The notes: a model not told the origin generated them from the letters alone. A DNA stretch of 37,963 nt from an uncultured Luteimonas sp. (GCA_938008415.1 CALLKI010000030.1:1-37963); one strand, 5' to 3'. Counted from the stretch's first letter, positions 9,006 through 18,351 are shown. A program made the numbers and translations.

Positions 9006-10194
9006 GCGCAGGCGCGGCTTCCGCGCCGCCGTCCTGCTGGCGCTGGCATGGCTGCTGCTGGCGACGGCACTGCCCGCGGCCGCGCGGATCCGGGTCGGCG
9101 TCGCCACGATGCGGCCGGGCGAGGTGTTCTTCGAGCGCTTCGGCCACAACGCCATCATCGTCGACGACCCGGACGCCGGCGGGCCGGTGTCGTACAACTT
9201 CGGCTTCTTCGACATGGAGGAGGACGGCTTCTACGCCGACTTCGTCCGCGGCCGCATGCAGTACCGGCTGGTTGCGCTGCCGCTGGCGGAGGACCTCGCC
9301 TACTACCGCGAGGCCGGCCGCGGGGTGACGGTCCAGTGGCTCGACCTCGACGGGAACGAGGCGGCCGCGCTCGCCGCGGCGCTGGCGGAGAACGCGCGTC
9401 CGGAGAACGCGCGCTACCGTTACGACTACTTCCTCGACAACTGCTCCACCCGCGTGCGCGACGCGCTCGACGCCGCGCTCGGCGGCCTGCTGCGCCGCCA
9501 GATGGAAACCCGCTCGCGCGGCAACACCTTCCGCGGCGACGCGGTGCGGCTGGCCTCGCCGGTGTGGTGGATGTGGCTGGGCTTCGACATCGGCCTCGGC
9601 CCGGCCGCCGACCGGCCCAACTCGCTGTGGCGTGACGCGTTCGTGCCGATGCGGCTGGCCGACGCGCTGGCGCAGGCGCGGCGCGACGACGGTCGCCCGC
9701 TGGTCGTGGCGACCGAGACGCTGGTGGAGCACCGGCTGCCGCCCGAACCGCCGGAACGCAGGCGCCAATGGTGGCCATGGCTGCTTGCCGGGCTGGCCAT
9801 CGCCTTCGCGGCGCACGCGCTGGGCCGGCGCCACCCCGCCCGGCTCGCGGCGCTGGCGCTGCCGTTCTGGACGCTGTGCGGCGTGCTGGGCGTGCTGATG
9901 CTGTACCTGTGGCTGGGCACGGAGCACCGTTTCGCCTGGGGCAACCGCAACCTGCTGCTGTTCCCGCCGCTGTGCCTGCTGCTGCTGCACGGCGGCTGGC
10001 GGATCGCGCGCGGGCGCGATGGCGGCGCCATGTTCCGCGTGCTGGCCTGGCTGGTCGCGCTGCTGGCGGCGTTGTCGCCGTTCCTGCTCTGGCTTTCGCA
10101 GGCCCCGCAGCGCAACGCGCACTGGATCGCGCTGCTGCTGCCCGTGCACGCCGCGCTCGCGCTGGCGCTGGGCAGGCCACGCGCGCAGGGCTGA
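8980..10194 (+). CDS. DUF4105 (Lnb-type) membrane protein downstream of corC
   Basis: This 404-residue protein has an N-terminal hydrophobic export segment (about 15-35) and a periplasmic DUF4105 domain. The conserved His56 lies in ERFGHNAIIVDDP and the conserved Cys155 in YFLDNCSTRVRDALD. Four or so transmembrane helices follow (about 265-400). DUF4105 is the catalytic domain of the enterococcal lipoprotein-modifying enzyme Lnb, with a thiol-histidine active site; whether this protein acts on lipoproteins is inference. The gene overlaps corC by 26 bases. In E. coli the gene after corC (ybeX) is lnt, so a Lnb-like domain here is suggestive. The N-terminal start is uncertain within about 10 codons. 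Confidence 0.85.
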   Translation: MSRCCPKPERRRGFRAAVLLALAWLLLATALPAAARIRVGVATMRPGEVFFERFGHNAIIVDDPDAGGPVSYNFGFFDMEEDGFYADFVRGRMQYRLVALPLAEDLAYYREAGRGVTVQWLDLDGNEAAALAAALAENARPENARYRYDYFLDNCSTRVRDALDAALGGLLRRQMETRSRGNTFRGDAVRLASPVWWMWLGFDIGLGPAADRPNSLWRDAFVPMRLADALAQARRDDGRPLVVATETLVEHRLPPEPPERRRQWWPWLLAGLAIAFAAHALGRRHPARLAALALPFWTLCGVLGVLMLYLWLGTEHRFAWGNRNLLLFPPLCLLLLHGGWRIARGRDGGAMFRVLAWLVALLAALSPFLLWLSQAPQRNAHWIALLLPVHAALALALGRPRAQG

Positions 10195-10277
10195 TCCCGC
10201 TCATCGCATACGTATGCGGCCTCCGCGCCGGCGGCGGCGTGACAGAATCGGGACGTCCGCATTGGGAGGGAATGCCG

Positions 10278-12329
10278 ATGTTGCGAAGGTTCGTGCTCGC
10301 GCTCGCCCTGCTGTCCACCGCTTCCGGACCGGCCGCGCAGGAACGGCCGCCGTCCGCCCGCGTGGCTTCGCCCGACGGCCGCATCGTGGTCCAGGTCACG
10401 ACCGACGGCGAAGGCCGCCCCGAGTACACCGTCTCCCGCGATGGCAAGCCGGTGATCGCGCCGTCCCGCCTGGGGATGATGTTCGCCGACGCACCCAAGC
10501 TCGAGCGCAACCTCGCCATCGTCGCGCGGCGCACGCGCAGTCACGACGGCACCTGGGAGCAGCCGTGGGGTGAAAGGCGCCTCGTACGCGACCACTACAA
10601 CGAGCTCACCGTCACCTTCGCCGAGCAGAAAGCCCCGGGACGCCGCTTCGACGTGGTGTTCCGCGTCCACGATGACGGGCTCGGCTTCCGCTACGAGGTT
10701 CCCCGGCAGCCCGGCCTGGAGACCGCGCGCATCACCGAGGAACTGACCGAGTTCATCATCGCCCGCGACGCGACGGCCTGGTGGATCCCGGCCTTCGAGT
10801 GGAACCGCGCCGAGTACCTGTACCACCGCACTCCCGTCCGCGAGGTGGGCGACGCGCAGACCCCGATCACGCTGCGCTTCGGGGATGGCCTGCACATGGC
10901 GATCCACGAGGCCGCGCTGGTCGACTACTCGGGCATGAACCTCACCCGCGTCGACGGCCACAAGCTCAAGGCCGCGTTGACGCCCGGCAGCGGCGGCGCG
11001 CCGAAGGTGGTGCGCGAGACGCCGTTCCACACCCCGTGGCGCGCGCTGCTGCTGGCCGATACCGCCGGCGGCCTGGTGGAGTCTTCGCTGATCCTCAACC
11101 TCAACGAACCGAACGCGATCGGAGACGTGTCCTGGTTCAGGCCGATGAAGTACGTCGGGGTGTGGTGGGAGATGCACCTCGGCACGAAGACCTGGGCCTC
11201 CGGCGGGCGCCACGGCGCCACCACCGAACACGTGCGCCGGCATATCGACTTCGCGGCCGAGCACGGCTTCGGCGGCGTGCTGGTGGAGGGCTGGAACATC
11301 GGCTGGGACGGCGACTGGTTCGGCACCGGCGACGGATTCGACTTCACCCGGCCCTACCCCGACTACGACCTCGAGGCCCTGGCCGCCTATGCCCGCTCGA
11401 AGGGCGTGCAGCTGATCGGCCACAACGAGACCTCCGGGCACGCCGCGCACTACGAGTCGCAGCTGGAGGAAGCGTTCGCGCTGTACGGGCGGCTCGGCAT
11501 CCATGCGGTCAAGACCGGCTACGTCGCCGACGCCGGGCAGGCCAAGGTGCTCGACCGCGACGGCAACCTGGTCTACGCCTGGCACGAAGGCCAGGACATG
11601 GTGCGGCACCACCTGAGGGTGGTGGAGGCCGCGGCGCGCCACCGCATCGCGATCAACCCGCACGAGCCGGTCAAGGACACCGGCCTGCGCCGCACGTATC
11701 CCAACTGGGTCACGCGCGAGGGCGCGCGCGGGATGGAGTACAACGCCTGGGGCCAGCCGGGCAACCCGCCGGAGCACGAACCCACCCTGGTGTTCACCCG
11801 GCTACTGGGCGGGCCGATGGACTTCACCCCGGGCATCTTCGGGATGCAGACGCGCGCGCCGGACGGCGTGGCCACCACATGGGCCAAGCAGCTGGCGCTG
11901 TACGTGGTGATCTACAGCCCGCTGCAGATGGCCGCCGACCTGCTGGAGAACTACGAGAAGAACCCGGGGCCCTTCCAGTTCATCAAGGACGTGCCGGTGG
12001 ACTGGGAGACCACGCGCGTGCTCAACGGCGAAGTCGGCGACTACGTCACCATCGCGCGCAAGGAGCGCGGCGGCGAGGACTGGTACCTCGGCGCGGTCAC
12101 CGGCGGGGAGCCGCGGGCCCTGGAAGTCCCGCTGTCGTTCCTCGACCCCGGCCGGCGCTACCTGGCGCACATCTACCGCGACGGCGACTCGGCGCACTGG
12201 AAGACCCGCCGCGAGGACATCGTGATCGAGACCCGCGAGGTGACCGCCGCGGACACCCTGGCCCTGCGCCTGGCTCCGGGCGGCGGGCAGGCGATCCGGT
12301 TCCAGGCCCTGCCCGCGGCCTCCGGCTGA
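10278..12329 (+). CDS. Glycoside hydrolase family 97, inverting (SusB-like) type
   Basis: A 683-residue secreted enzyme. The signal peptide is MLRRFVLALALLSTASGPAAQ. An N-terminal beta-sandwich reads VASPDGRIVVQVTTD through YEVPRQ. The TIM-barrel catalytic domain contains WWIPAFEWNRAEYLY, GVLVEGWNIGWDGDW and AVKTGYVADAG, and a short C-terminal beta domain ends the chain. Two glutamates lie in HEPVKDTGLRRTYPN and ARGMEYNAWG, matching the positions used by the inverting enzyme SusB. The retaining-type Asp nucleophile position reads V-K-T-G. Alpha-glucosidase activity is therefore the likeliest, but untested. The ATG at 10278 is chosen because GGGAGGG is 7 bases upstream; an ATG at 10272 would be too close. 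Confidence 0.93.
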   Translation: MLRRFVLALALLSTASGPAAQERPPSARVASPDGRIVVQVTTDGEGRPEYTVSRDGKPVIAPSRLGMMFADAPKLERNLAIVARRTRSHDGTWEQPWGERRLVRDHYNELTVTFAEQKAPGRRFDVVFRVHDDGLGFRYEVPRQPGLETARITEELTEFIIARDATAWWIPAFEWNRAEYLYHRTPVREVGDAQTPITLRFGDGLHMAIHEAALVDYSGMNLTRVDGHKLKAALTPGSGGAPKVVRETPFHTPWRALLLADTAGGLVESSLILNLNEPNAIGDVSWFRPMKYVGVWWEMHLGTKTWASGGRHGATTEHVRRHIDFAAEHGFGGVLVEGWNIGWDGDWFGTGDGFDFTRPYPDYDLEALAAYARSKGVQLIGHNETSGHAAHYESQLEEAFALYGRLGIHAVKTGYVADAGQAKVLDRDGNLVYAWHEGQDMVRHHLRVVEAAARHRIAINPHEPVKDTGLRRTYPNWVTREGARGMEYNAWGQPGNPPEHEPTLVFTRLLGGPMDFTPGIFGMQTRAPDGVATTWAKQLALYVVIYSPLQMAADLLENYEKNPGPFQFIKDVPVDWETTRVLNGEVGDYVTIARKERGGEDWYLGAVTGGEPRALEVPLSFLDPGRRYLAHIYRDGDSAHWKTRREDIVIETREVTAADTLALRLAPGGGQAIRFQALPAASG

Positions 12330-12374
12330 CCATGCCGGGTTGCCCGCGGGCGGCGCCGGCGGCACGATGACGGC

Positions 12375-13382
12375 ATGGACGCCGCCGGAACCCAGCAGCC
12401 CGACACCCCCGCCTGCGTCGTCAACTGCGCGGTGTACGCGCGCGACGGCAGCCGCCGCGACATCGGCCTGGACCAGATCGGCGGGGCGCTCGCGGCGGAT
12501 GACGGCAGCTTCGTCTGGATCGGCCTGTACGAGCCGGACGACGCGATCCTCGCCAGGCTGCAGGAGGAATTCGGCCTGCACGACCTCGCCATCGAGGACG
12601 CGCGCAAGGCGCACCAGCGGCCCAAGGTCGAGGCCTACGGCGACTCCCTGTTCATCGTCGCCAGCACCGCGCAGGTGGTGGACGAGCGCATCGCCTATGG
12701 CGAGACGCACCTGTTCATCGGCCCGCGCTACCTGGTGACCGTTCGCCACGGCGCCTCGCTTTCGTACGCGCCCGTCCGTGCCCGCGTCGATCGCGAGCCG
12801 GAACTGCTCGCGCTCGGCCCTTCGTACGCGATGTACGCGGTGCTCGACGCGATCGTGGACAACTACCTGCCGATCGTGGACGAGTTCAAGGGCACGCTGC
12901 TGGGGCTGGAGCAGGACATCGTCAAGGACACCTTCGACCGCGACATCGTCATCCGCCTGTACGACCTCAAGCGCGAGCTGACCTACATGCGGGTGAACCT
13001 CACGCCGATGCAGGACGTGCTCTCGCACCTGGTGCGCACGCCGAACCCGCTGGTCCCGGAGGAGGTGCGGGTCTACCTGCGCGACGTGCTCGACCACTCC
13101 GTGCGCATCAACGAGACCATCGACGCGATGCGCGACATGCTGGGCACCGCGCTGGGCGTGAACCAGGCCCTGGTCACCCTCGCCCAGGGCGAGGTGATGA
13201 AGCGGCTGGCCGGCTGGGCGGCGCTGCTGGCCGCACCGACCCTGATCGCCAGCTGGTACGGCATGAACTTCGACGGCATGCCCGAGCTGCACGGGCGCTA
13301 CAGCTACGCGGTACTGATCGGCGTGGTGGTGGTCGTGGTCGTCGCGTTGTACGCCTACCTGCGGAAGATCCGCTGGCTGTAG
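12375..13382 (+). CDS. corA: CorA-family magnesium/cobalt transporter
   Basis: This 335-residue protein has the CorA layout. There is a large cytoplasmic N-terminal domain (beta sheet followed by long helices around 145-270) and then two C-terminal membrane helices. The pore signature G-M-N lies in SWYGMNFDGMPEL between the helices, and the C-terminus is basic (RKIRWL). The protein forms a pentameric divalent-cation channel in the inner membrane. It stands alone between GH97 and cstA, with 45 and 109 bp gaps. Confidence 0.95.
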   Translation: MDAAGTQQPDTPACVVNCAVYARDGSRRDIGLDQIGGALAADDGSFVWIGLYEPDDAILARLQEEFGLHDLAIEDARKAHQRPKVEAYGDSLFIVASTAQVVDERIAYGETHLFIGPRYLVTVRHGASLSYAPVRARVDREPELLALGPSYAMYAVLDAIVDNYLPIVDEFKGTLLGLEQDIVKDTFDRDIVIRLYDLKRELTYMRVNLTPMQDVLSHLVRTPNPLVPEEVRVYLRDVLDHSVRINETIDAMRDMLGTALGVNQALVTLAQGEVMKRLAGWAALLAAPTLIASWYGMNFDGMPELHGRYSYAVLIGVVVVVVVALYAYLRKIRWL

Positions 13383-13491
13383 GGCCAAGACCAAAGTCTA
13401 ATGCGGCGGCACGGCGGCACGGCGCCCGCCGCGTTGACCTCCGCACGGGCCGCGCGCACCCTTTCCGGTGGCATCTGTGGAGGGAGCCGGC

Positions 13492-15585
13492 ATGAAGCAA
13501 GCGTTCAACCACGCCATCTGGGCCGCCGTCGCCCTGGTCGGGGCCGCCTCCCTCGGCGTGCTCGCCCTGCGCCGGGGCGAGACCGTCAGCGCGCTGTGGA
13601 TCGTGGTCGCCGCGGTGTCGATCTACCTGGTCGCCTACCGCTACTACGCGATGTTCATCGCGCGCCGGGTGATGCGGCTCGACCCGACCCGCGCCACCCC
13701 TGCGGTGCTCAACAACGACGGCCTGGACTACGTGCCAACCAACCGGCACGTGCTGTTCGGCCACCACTTCGCCGCGATCGCCGGCGCCGGCCCGCTGGTC
13801 GGCCCCGTACTGGCCGCGCAGATGGGCTACCTGCCCGGCCTGCTGTGGCTGGTGGTCGGCGTGGTGTTCGCCGGCGCGGTGCAGGACTTCATGGTCCTGT
13901 TCCTGTCCTCCCGCCGCAACGGCCGCTCGCTCGGCGACCTGGTGCGGGAAGAGATGGGCCGGGTCCCCGGCACCATCGCCCTGTTCGGGGCGTTCCTGAT
14001 CATGATCATCATCCTCGCGGTGCTGGCGATGGTGGTGGTCAAGGCGCTGGCGCAAAGCCCGTGGGGCATGTTCACGGTGATGGCGACGATCCCGATCGCG
14101 CTGTTCATGGGCATCTACATGCGCTTCCTCCGCCCCGGGCGCATCGGCGAGGTCTCGCTGATCGGGCTGGCGCTGCTGCTGCTGTCGATCTGGCTCGGCG
14201 GCAGGGTCGGCGCGCACCCGGAATGGGGCCCGGCGTTCACCTTCGGCGGCGTCGGGATCACCTGGATGCTGATCGGCTACGGCTTCGTGGCCTCGGTGCT
14301 GCCGGTGTGGCTGCTGCTGGCGCCGCGTGACTACCTGTCCACCTTCCTCAAGATCGGCACCATCGTCGCGCTGGCCGTCGGCATCGTGGTGGTGATGCCG
14401 GAGCTGAAGATGCCGGCGCTGACGCAGTTCGCCTCGAGCGGCGACGGCCCGGTATGGAAGGGCCATATCTTCCCGTTCCTGTTCATCACCATCGCCTGCG
14501 GCGCCGTGTCCGGCTTCCACGCGCTGATTTCCTCCGGCACGACGCCCAAGCTCCTGGCCAACGAGTCGCACATGCCCTACATCGGCTACGGCGGCATGCT
14601 GATGGAGTCGTTCGTGGCGGTCATGGCGCTGGTGGCCGCCTCGATCCTCGAGCCCGGCATCTACTTCGCAATGAACAGCCCGGCCGCGGTGATCGGCGGC
14701 GACACCGTCTCCGCGGCGGCCCACATCGCCCAGAACTGGGGCTTTGCCATCACGCCGGAGGACCTGGAGCGCACCGCGCGCGAGATCGGCGAGCCGACCA
14801 TCCTCGGCCGCGCCGGCGGCGCACCGACGCTCGCGGTGGGTATCTCCTGGATCCTGCACCAGGCGATCCCGGGGGGCAGCGACGCGATGCTGGCGTTCTG
14901 GTACCACTTCGCGATCCTGTTCGAGGCGCTGTTCATCCTGACCGCGGTGGACGCCGGCACGCGCGCCGGCCGGTTCATGCTCCAGGACCTGCTGGGCAAC
15001 TTCATCCCGGCGCTGAAGAAGACCGAAAGCTGGGCGGCGAACATCATCGCCACCGCCGGCTGCGTGGGCCTGTGGGGCTACCTGCTGTACACGGGCGTGG
15101 TGGATCCGTTCGGCGGCATCCAGACGCTGTGGCCTCTGTTCGGCATCTCCAACCAGATGCTGGCCGGCATCGCGCTGATGCTGGCCACGACGGTGCTGTT
15201 CAAGCTCAAGCGTGACCGCTATGCCTGGGTGACCGGCGTCCCGGCCCTGTGGCTGCTGGTCTGCACCGGCTACGCCGGCCTGCTGAAGATCTTCGACCCG
15301 AACCCTGCGCAGGGCTTCCTCGCGCAGGCCGCGAAGTACGCGGACGCGCTCGCCAGGGGCGAGGTCCTGGCACCGGCCGGGAGCGTCGGGCAGATGCGGC
15401 AGATCATCACCAACGCCTACGTCAACACGACGTTGACCGCGCTGTTCCTGTTCGTGGTGGCCAGCATCCTGGTGTTCTCGCTCGCCACCATCGCCCGGGC
15501 GCGGCGCAACCCGCAACGCAGCGACGCGGAGACGCCGTACGTCGCGCTCACCCCGGAACAGCTGGCCGCGCAGGCGCGGTTGTAG
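13492..15585 (+). CDS. cstA: CstA carbon starvation protein (peptide/pyruvate transporter)
   Basis: A 697-residue polytopic inner-membrane protein with about 16-18 hydrophobic segments. The CstA hallmark is NRHVLFGHHFAAIAGAGPLVGPVLAAQMGYLPG near residue 80, with later blocks HALISSGTTPKLLANES and FLILTAVDAGTRAGRFMLQDLLG-like sequence. CstA proteins import peptides or pyruvate during carbon limitation. The start at 13492 has GGAGGGAG about 6 bases upstream; an in-frame upstream ATG at 13468 lacks this. It is followed 15 bp later by ybdD, the standard partner. Confidence 0.97.
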   Translation: MKQAFNHAIWAAVALVGAASLGVLALRRGETVSALWIVVAAVSIYLVAYRYYAMFIARRVMRLDPTRATPAVLNNDGLDYVPTNRHVLFGHHFAAIAGAGPLVGPVLAAQMGYLPGLLWLVVGVVFAGAVQDFMVLFLSSRRNGRSLGDLVREEMGRVPGTIALFGAFLIMIIILAVLAMVVVKALAQSPWGMFTVMATIPIALFMGIYMRFLRPGRIGEVSLIGLALLLLSIWLGGRVGAHPEWGPAFTFGGVGITWMLIGYGFVASVLPVWLLLAPRDYLSTFLKIGTIVALAVGIVVVMPELKMPALTQFASSGDGPVWKGHIFPFLFITIACGAVSGFHALISSGTTPKLLANESHMPYIGYGGMLMESFVAVMALVAASILEPGIYFAMNSPAAVIGGDTVSAAAHIAQNWGFAITPEDLERTAREIGEPTILGRAGGAPTLAVGISWILHQAIPGGSDAMLAFWYHFAILFEALFILTAVDAGTRAGRFMLQDLLGNFIPALKKTESWAANIIATAGCVGLWGYLLYTGVVDPFGGIQTLWPLFGISNQMLAGIALMLATTVLFKLKRDRYAWVTGVPALWLLVCTGYAGLLKIFDPNPAQGFLAQAAKYADALARGEVLAPAGSVGQMRQIITNAYVNTTLTALFLFVVASILVFSLATIARARRNPQRSDAETPYVALTPEQLAAQARL

Positions 15586-15600
15586 GGAGGCGGCACGACC

Positions 15601-15825
15601 ATGGGCACCGCCCTCGTCCCGATCGGGCACTACGCCCTGCACCGCCGGGTCTGGCGCCGGCTGGTGCAGGCCGCGCGGCTGTGCTGCGGCATCCCCGACT
15701 ACGACAGCTACGTCCGGCACATGCTCGAGAAGCACCCGGACCAGCCGGTCATGGACTACGCCACGTTCTTCCGGGAACGGCAGGAAGCGCGTTACGGCGG
15801 GCGCGGCGGGTTCCGCTGCTGCTGA
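15601..15825 (+). CDS. ybdD: YbdD/YjiX family small protein, CstA partner
   Basis: This 74-residue protein matches the YbdD/YjiX (DUF466) family: WRRLVQAARLCCGIPDYDSYVRHM, EKHPDQPVMDYATFFRERQEARYGG and the terminal Cys-Cys. Family members are always near cstA-like genes and are needed for transporter function. The spacing (15 bp) and a GGGAGG site before the start indicate co-transcription with cstA. The tail GGRGGFRCC is a typical ending. Confidence 0.95.
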   Translation: MGTALVPIGHYALHRRVWRRLVQAARLCCGIPDYDSYVRHMLEKHPDQPVMDYATFFRERQEARYGGRGGFRCC

Positions 15826-15838
15826 CCCGCCGGGCCGC

Positions 15839-16342
15839 CTACGGCCGCCGCCCGCGCCCGGGCGCGGCGTCCGGTGGCAGCGGGCGTGCCCAGCGCAGGT
15901 AACTGCCGGCCACGCCACGCCTGACCTGCCGCAGGGCCGCGGTGGCCTGCGCGGGATCGACCCGCTTCGCCACCCCGGCCCAGCCGCCGCTGCCGTCCTC
16001 GCGCCAGGCCTGCACCAGCTCGCGGCACGCGCGGCCCAGGGCCTGCGCCATCGCGCAGGCGAAATAGAGGTCGCCCGGCTTCGTCCCCGCGGCCAGTTCC
16101 TCCTCCACCAGCGCGCGCGGCGCCGACTGGTAACGCACCAGTTCGTCGGCGAAGGCGTCCGTGTACCTCGCGGCATAGGCGTTGATGTCCGCCAGCGCGG
16201 CATCGAGCCAGGCATCGCCGGTCCGCGGCGCCCATTCCGTGCCCGCACCACCCTCCTGCGCCACCGCGGGGACGGCCAGCACGAGCAGCAGCGCCAGGGC
16301 CGGCCACGACAGCATGCGTCCGATCCTCGTTGCGGGAAGCAT
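15839..16342 (-). CDS. Small secreted protein of unknown function
   Basis: A protein of about 167 residues with an N-terminal signal peptide (MLSWPALALLLVLAVPAVAQ around residues 10-29). The mature part is helical with two cysteines (FACAMAQALGRACRELVQAW) and a proline/arginine-rich end. I do not recognise a family. The start at 16342 is preferred because GGAGG lies about 6 bases upstream (TGTGGAGGAACGCC). It is convergent with ybdD, and its 5' side abuts the truncated HAD gene, which reads the same way. Confidence 0.75.
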   Translation of the reverse strand: MLPATRIGRMLSWPALALLLVLAVPAVAQEGGAGTEWAPRTGDAWLDAALADINAYAARYTDAFADELVRYQSAPRALVEEELAAGTKPGDLYFACAMAQALGRACRELVQAWREDGSGGWAGVAKRVDPAQATAALRQVRRGVAGSYLRWARPLPPDAAPGRGRRP

Positions 16343-16374
16343 GGCGTTCCTCCACATGGCAACAGCGCGCCAGC

Positions 16375-16705
16375 CTAGGCCGGAGTCGCGGCGATCCGGC
16401 CGACTGCCGCCGGCAACTCCTCCGGCGCGGACACCACCTGCAGGCGTTCGTGCCCGTCCACGGCCTCCGCGTCCGCCTCGTGGGCCCATGTCAGGTGGTA
16501 GGGCATGTGCACGCCCCAGCCACCGAGCCGCAGCACCGGCACGATGTCCGAACGCAGCGAGTTGCCGATCATCACGAACTGCCGCGGGGTGATGCCGAAC
16601 TCCTCCAGCAGGCGCGTGTAGGTGGCATCGTCCTTCTCGCTGACGATCTCGATGCGCCGGAACAGGTGTGCCATGCCCGAGTCGCGCACCTTGGCCTCCT
16701 GGTGG
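16375..16705 (-). pseudogene. HAD-family hydrolase, 3' fragment split by the integrated element
   Basis: The reverse strand encodes the C-terminal half of a HAD hydrolase. It reads HQEAKVRDSGMAHLF, RIEIVSEKDDATYTRLLEEFG, and motif IV MIGNSLRSDIVPVLRLGGWG, with a normal end. The nucleophile-Asp motif and cap region are missing. Homologues carry an ATKGDLLHQEAKV-like stretch at the break. Here HQEAKV follows directly on low-GC sequence that ends at the integrase side, so the element appears to have inserted at the His-Gln-Glu codons. An in-frame ATG at 16734 inside the element could give a fused 119-residue product (MSSTYETPIC-HQEAKV...), probably without activity. Confidence 0.8.
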
Positions 16706-16710
16706 CAAAT
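16688..16710. other. Left attachment junction (attL) of the element, approximate
   Basis: The HAD frame loses family resemblance at about 16705, within CCTCCTGGTGGCAAATAG on the + strand. Base composition changes here and the integrase starts about 75-85 bp further on. The duplicated core probably lies within the codons for HQEAK (16690-16705). The second copy is outside the window, so the exact core cannot be fixed. Confidence 0.5.
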
Positions 16711-16788
16711 AGGTGTCTCGTAAGTGCTTGACATTGCAGATGTTTTTTATGGCAAAATCACAATTGAGACAAAACCGATGTGGAAATC

Positions 16789-18219
16789 ATGGCTCGGCCC
16801 ACCAATGCAGTGCTGGCTGCTCGCGCCAAATCCAAGGCTCTACTGTCCCAGGAATGGAAGTCCGACGTTCCCGGAGTGTCCTTTATAGCCTCAGGTGAGC
16901 CGCGGTGGGTCGTCAGGATCCGCTGGCGGCACGAGGGTGTGAACAACTCTTACCGGCTGCGGGTGTGGAAGCTCAAGATCGATCCGAAGACAGGGACGTA
17001 CACCGCAGCCGATCTGCGCCACTGGAAGCGGCAAGCGGAAGCTTGGGCCGAAGCCGAGTGGCTCGCGCTGGACAAGTCCGGGCGGGAGTACTCCCGCAGT
17101 TCCCAGGCGTCGGCCTGGACCTTGCGCACGCTGTTGGAGCGCTATCTGGAAGGGCTGGACGACGGCTCGATCAAGTACCGTTCCTGCGTGTCGGACAGGT
17201 CCCGGATCAGGGTGTTGTTGGGCATTGCCGAGAAGGGGGCCAACGCCGGCAACACAGCTTTTGGCTGGGTGCTGGACAAGCCTATGGACACCTTGCGGCC
17301 TACGGACTTCTACACCGAAACACCGAAGACCCACCCCCACGCTCTGCTGCTTCACTACAAAGGGCGCAACGGTGGACCACCAAAGAACAACGCCGCCATC
17401 AAGCTCATCCAGACGATCAGGACAGTGATGGGGCACGCCATTCGGGAGTGGGGCCTTGATCTGGACCTGTCCAGGGTTCCCCTGCCCCCGATTACGAAAG
17501 ACCCAGGCCGAGAGGAAGTCCTGACGGAGGAGGAGTACGGCTGGATCGTCGAAGAGATGGCCGAATGCGATCCAGCAACGCGGGATGTGGTGCTCATGAC
17601 CCGCTACTCGGCCATGCGCCGAAGCGAGGCGGTCAAGCTCAACTGGGAAGACGTCTCCGCGGACTTCATGTCCGCCAAGCTCAACAACACCAAGAGCCGG
17701 CGCGTCAAGGGCAAAGACATCGTCAAGTCGCGCGTAGTCCCGCTGGCTCCCCCCATCGCCGAAATGCTCGCCCGTCGTCGCAAAGACAGCCCCACTGGTC
17801 AAGGTCCCATCTTTACCACCAAAGCGGGGAAGAGGATCTGGGCAGACGCGATCACCAAGGCGTGGGACAGGGCCAGGAAGAGGGCTGCGAAGAAACACAA
17901 CGCTCCGGAGCTTCTGAACAAGCGGCTCCACGATCTCCGCCACACCCGAATTACCGAACTGGGCGCGGATGTACCCGTGGCCATGATTGCCAAGATGTCC
18001 GGCCATGACGACCTGGCCAGCTTCATGCGCTACTTCAATCCCCGCGCCGAGCACATCCTGGAGAAGATGATCCTGGCTGACCAGCGCCGGATGGCAAAGA
18101 AGGGGATCACGACCTCAGAGGACAAGATCGAGATGGCTGTGCAGGTCATGTCCCAGCTCTCGCAGGAAGAAATGGCTCTGGTCATGGGTAAGCTGCTGGG
18201 AATGCGGGCGGCAGCCTGA
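16789..18219 (+). CDS. int: Site-specific tyrosine recombinase (integrase)
   Basis: A phage-type integrase of about 476 residues. Residues below are numbered from a possible GTG start at 16780; subtract 3 for the ATG used. The catalytic set is R280 (YSAMRRSEAVKLNW), H384-x-x-R387 (HDLRHTRIT), H409 (MSGHDD) and nucleophile Y418 (MRYFNP). The N-terminal half holds the SAM-like core-binding domain with many basic residues. Its location, transcribed inward from the left junction, is that of an element-encoded integrase that recombines attL/attR. Start choice is uncertain between GTG 16780 and ATG 16789, because ribosome sites are weak for both. A strong terminator follows about 100 bp downstream. 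Confidence 0.95.
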   Translation: MARPTNAVLAARAKSKALLSQEWKSDVPGVSFIASGEPRWVVRIRWRHEGVNNSYRLRVWKLKIDPKTGTYTAADLRHWKRQAEAWAEAEWLALDKSGREYSRSSQASAWTLRTLLERYLEGLDDGSIKYRSCVSDRSRIRVLLGIAEKGANAGNTAFGWVLDKPMDTLRPTDFYTETPKTHPHALLLHYKGRNGGPPKNNAAIKLIQTIRTVMGHAIREWGLDLDLSRVPLPPITKDPGREEVLTEEEYGWIVEEMAECDPATRDVVLMTRYSAMRRSEAVKLNWEDVSADFMSAKLNNTKSRRVKGKDIVKSRVVPLAPPIAEMLARRRKDSPTGQGPIFTTKAGKRIWADAITKAWDRARKRAAKKHNAPELLNKRLHDLRHTRITELGADVPVAMIAKMSGHDDLASFMRYFNPRAEHILEKMILADQRRMAKKGITTSEDKIEMAVQVMSQLSQEEMALVMGKLLGMRAAA

Positions 18220-18320
18220 TCGACGGCCAGCTGACAACGAGTCTTGACTCCGGACAACACCACCACATGCTGAGGTAGCGCCGGGTTTCCCTCGCTCCTG
18301 GCGCTGGGCTCTATGCGCCC

Positions 18321-18351
18321 CACCCCCGCACCTCTGGTCGGGGGTGTTTTT
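18321..18351 (+). terminator. Rho-independent terminator after the integrase
   Basis: CACCCCCG (18321-18328) pairs with CGGGGGTG (18339-18346) around a 10-base loop and is followed by TTTTT. It separates the integrase from the shared-type promoter at 18378. Confidence 0.85.

Noticed and set aside
9426..11777. Very long reverse-strand open frame over the DUF4105 and GH97 genes
   Set aside because: It is a typical shadow frame of GC-rich coding sequence with Arg/Pro/Ala-rich translation and no domain.
16748..16760. TTGCCA on the reverse strand near the left junction, like the element promoters
   Set aside because: No acceptable -10 box lies 16 bp further on (TGTCAA), and it would point out of the element into the broken HAD gene.
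16728..16760. TTGACA before the integrase as its -35 box
   Set aside because: No good -10 hexamer is present at 16-18 bp; the nearest match (CAAAAT) needs a 19-bp spacer.
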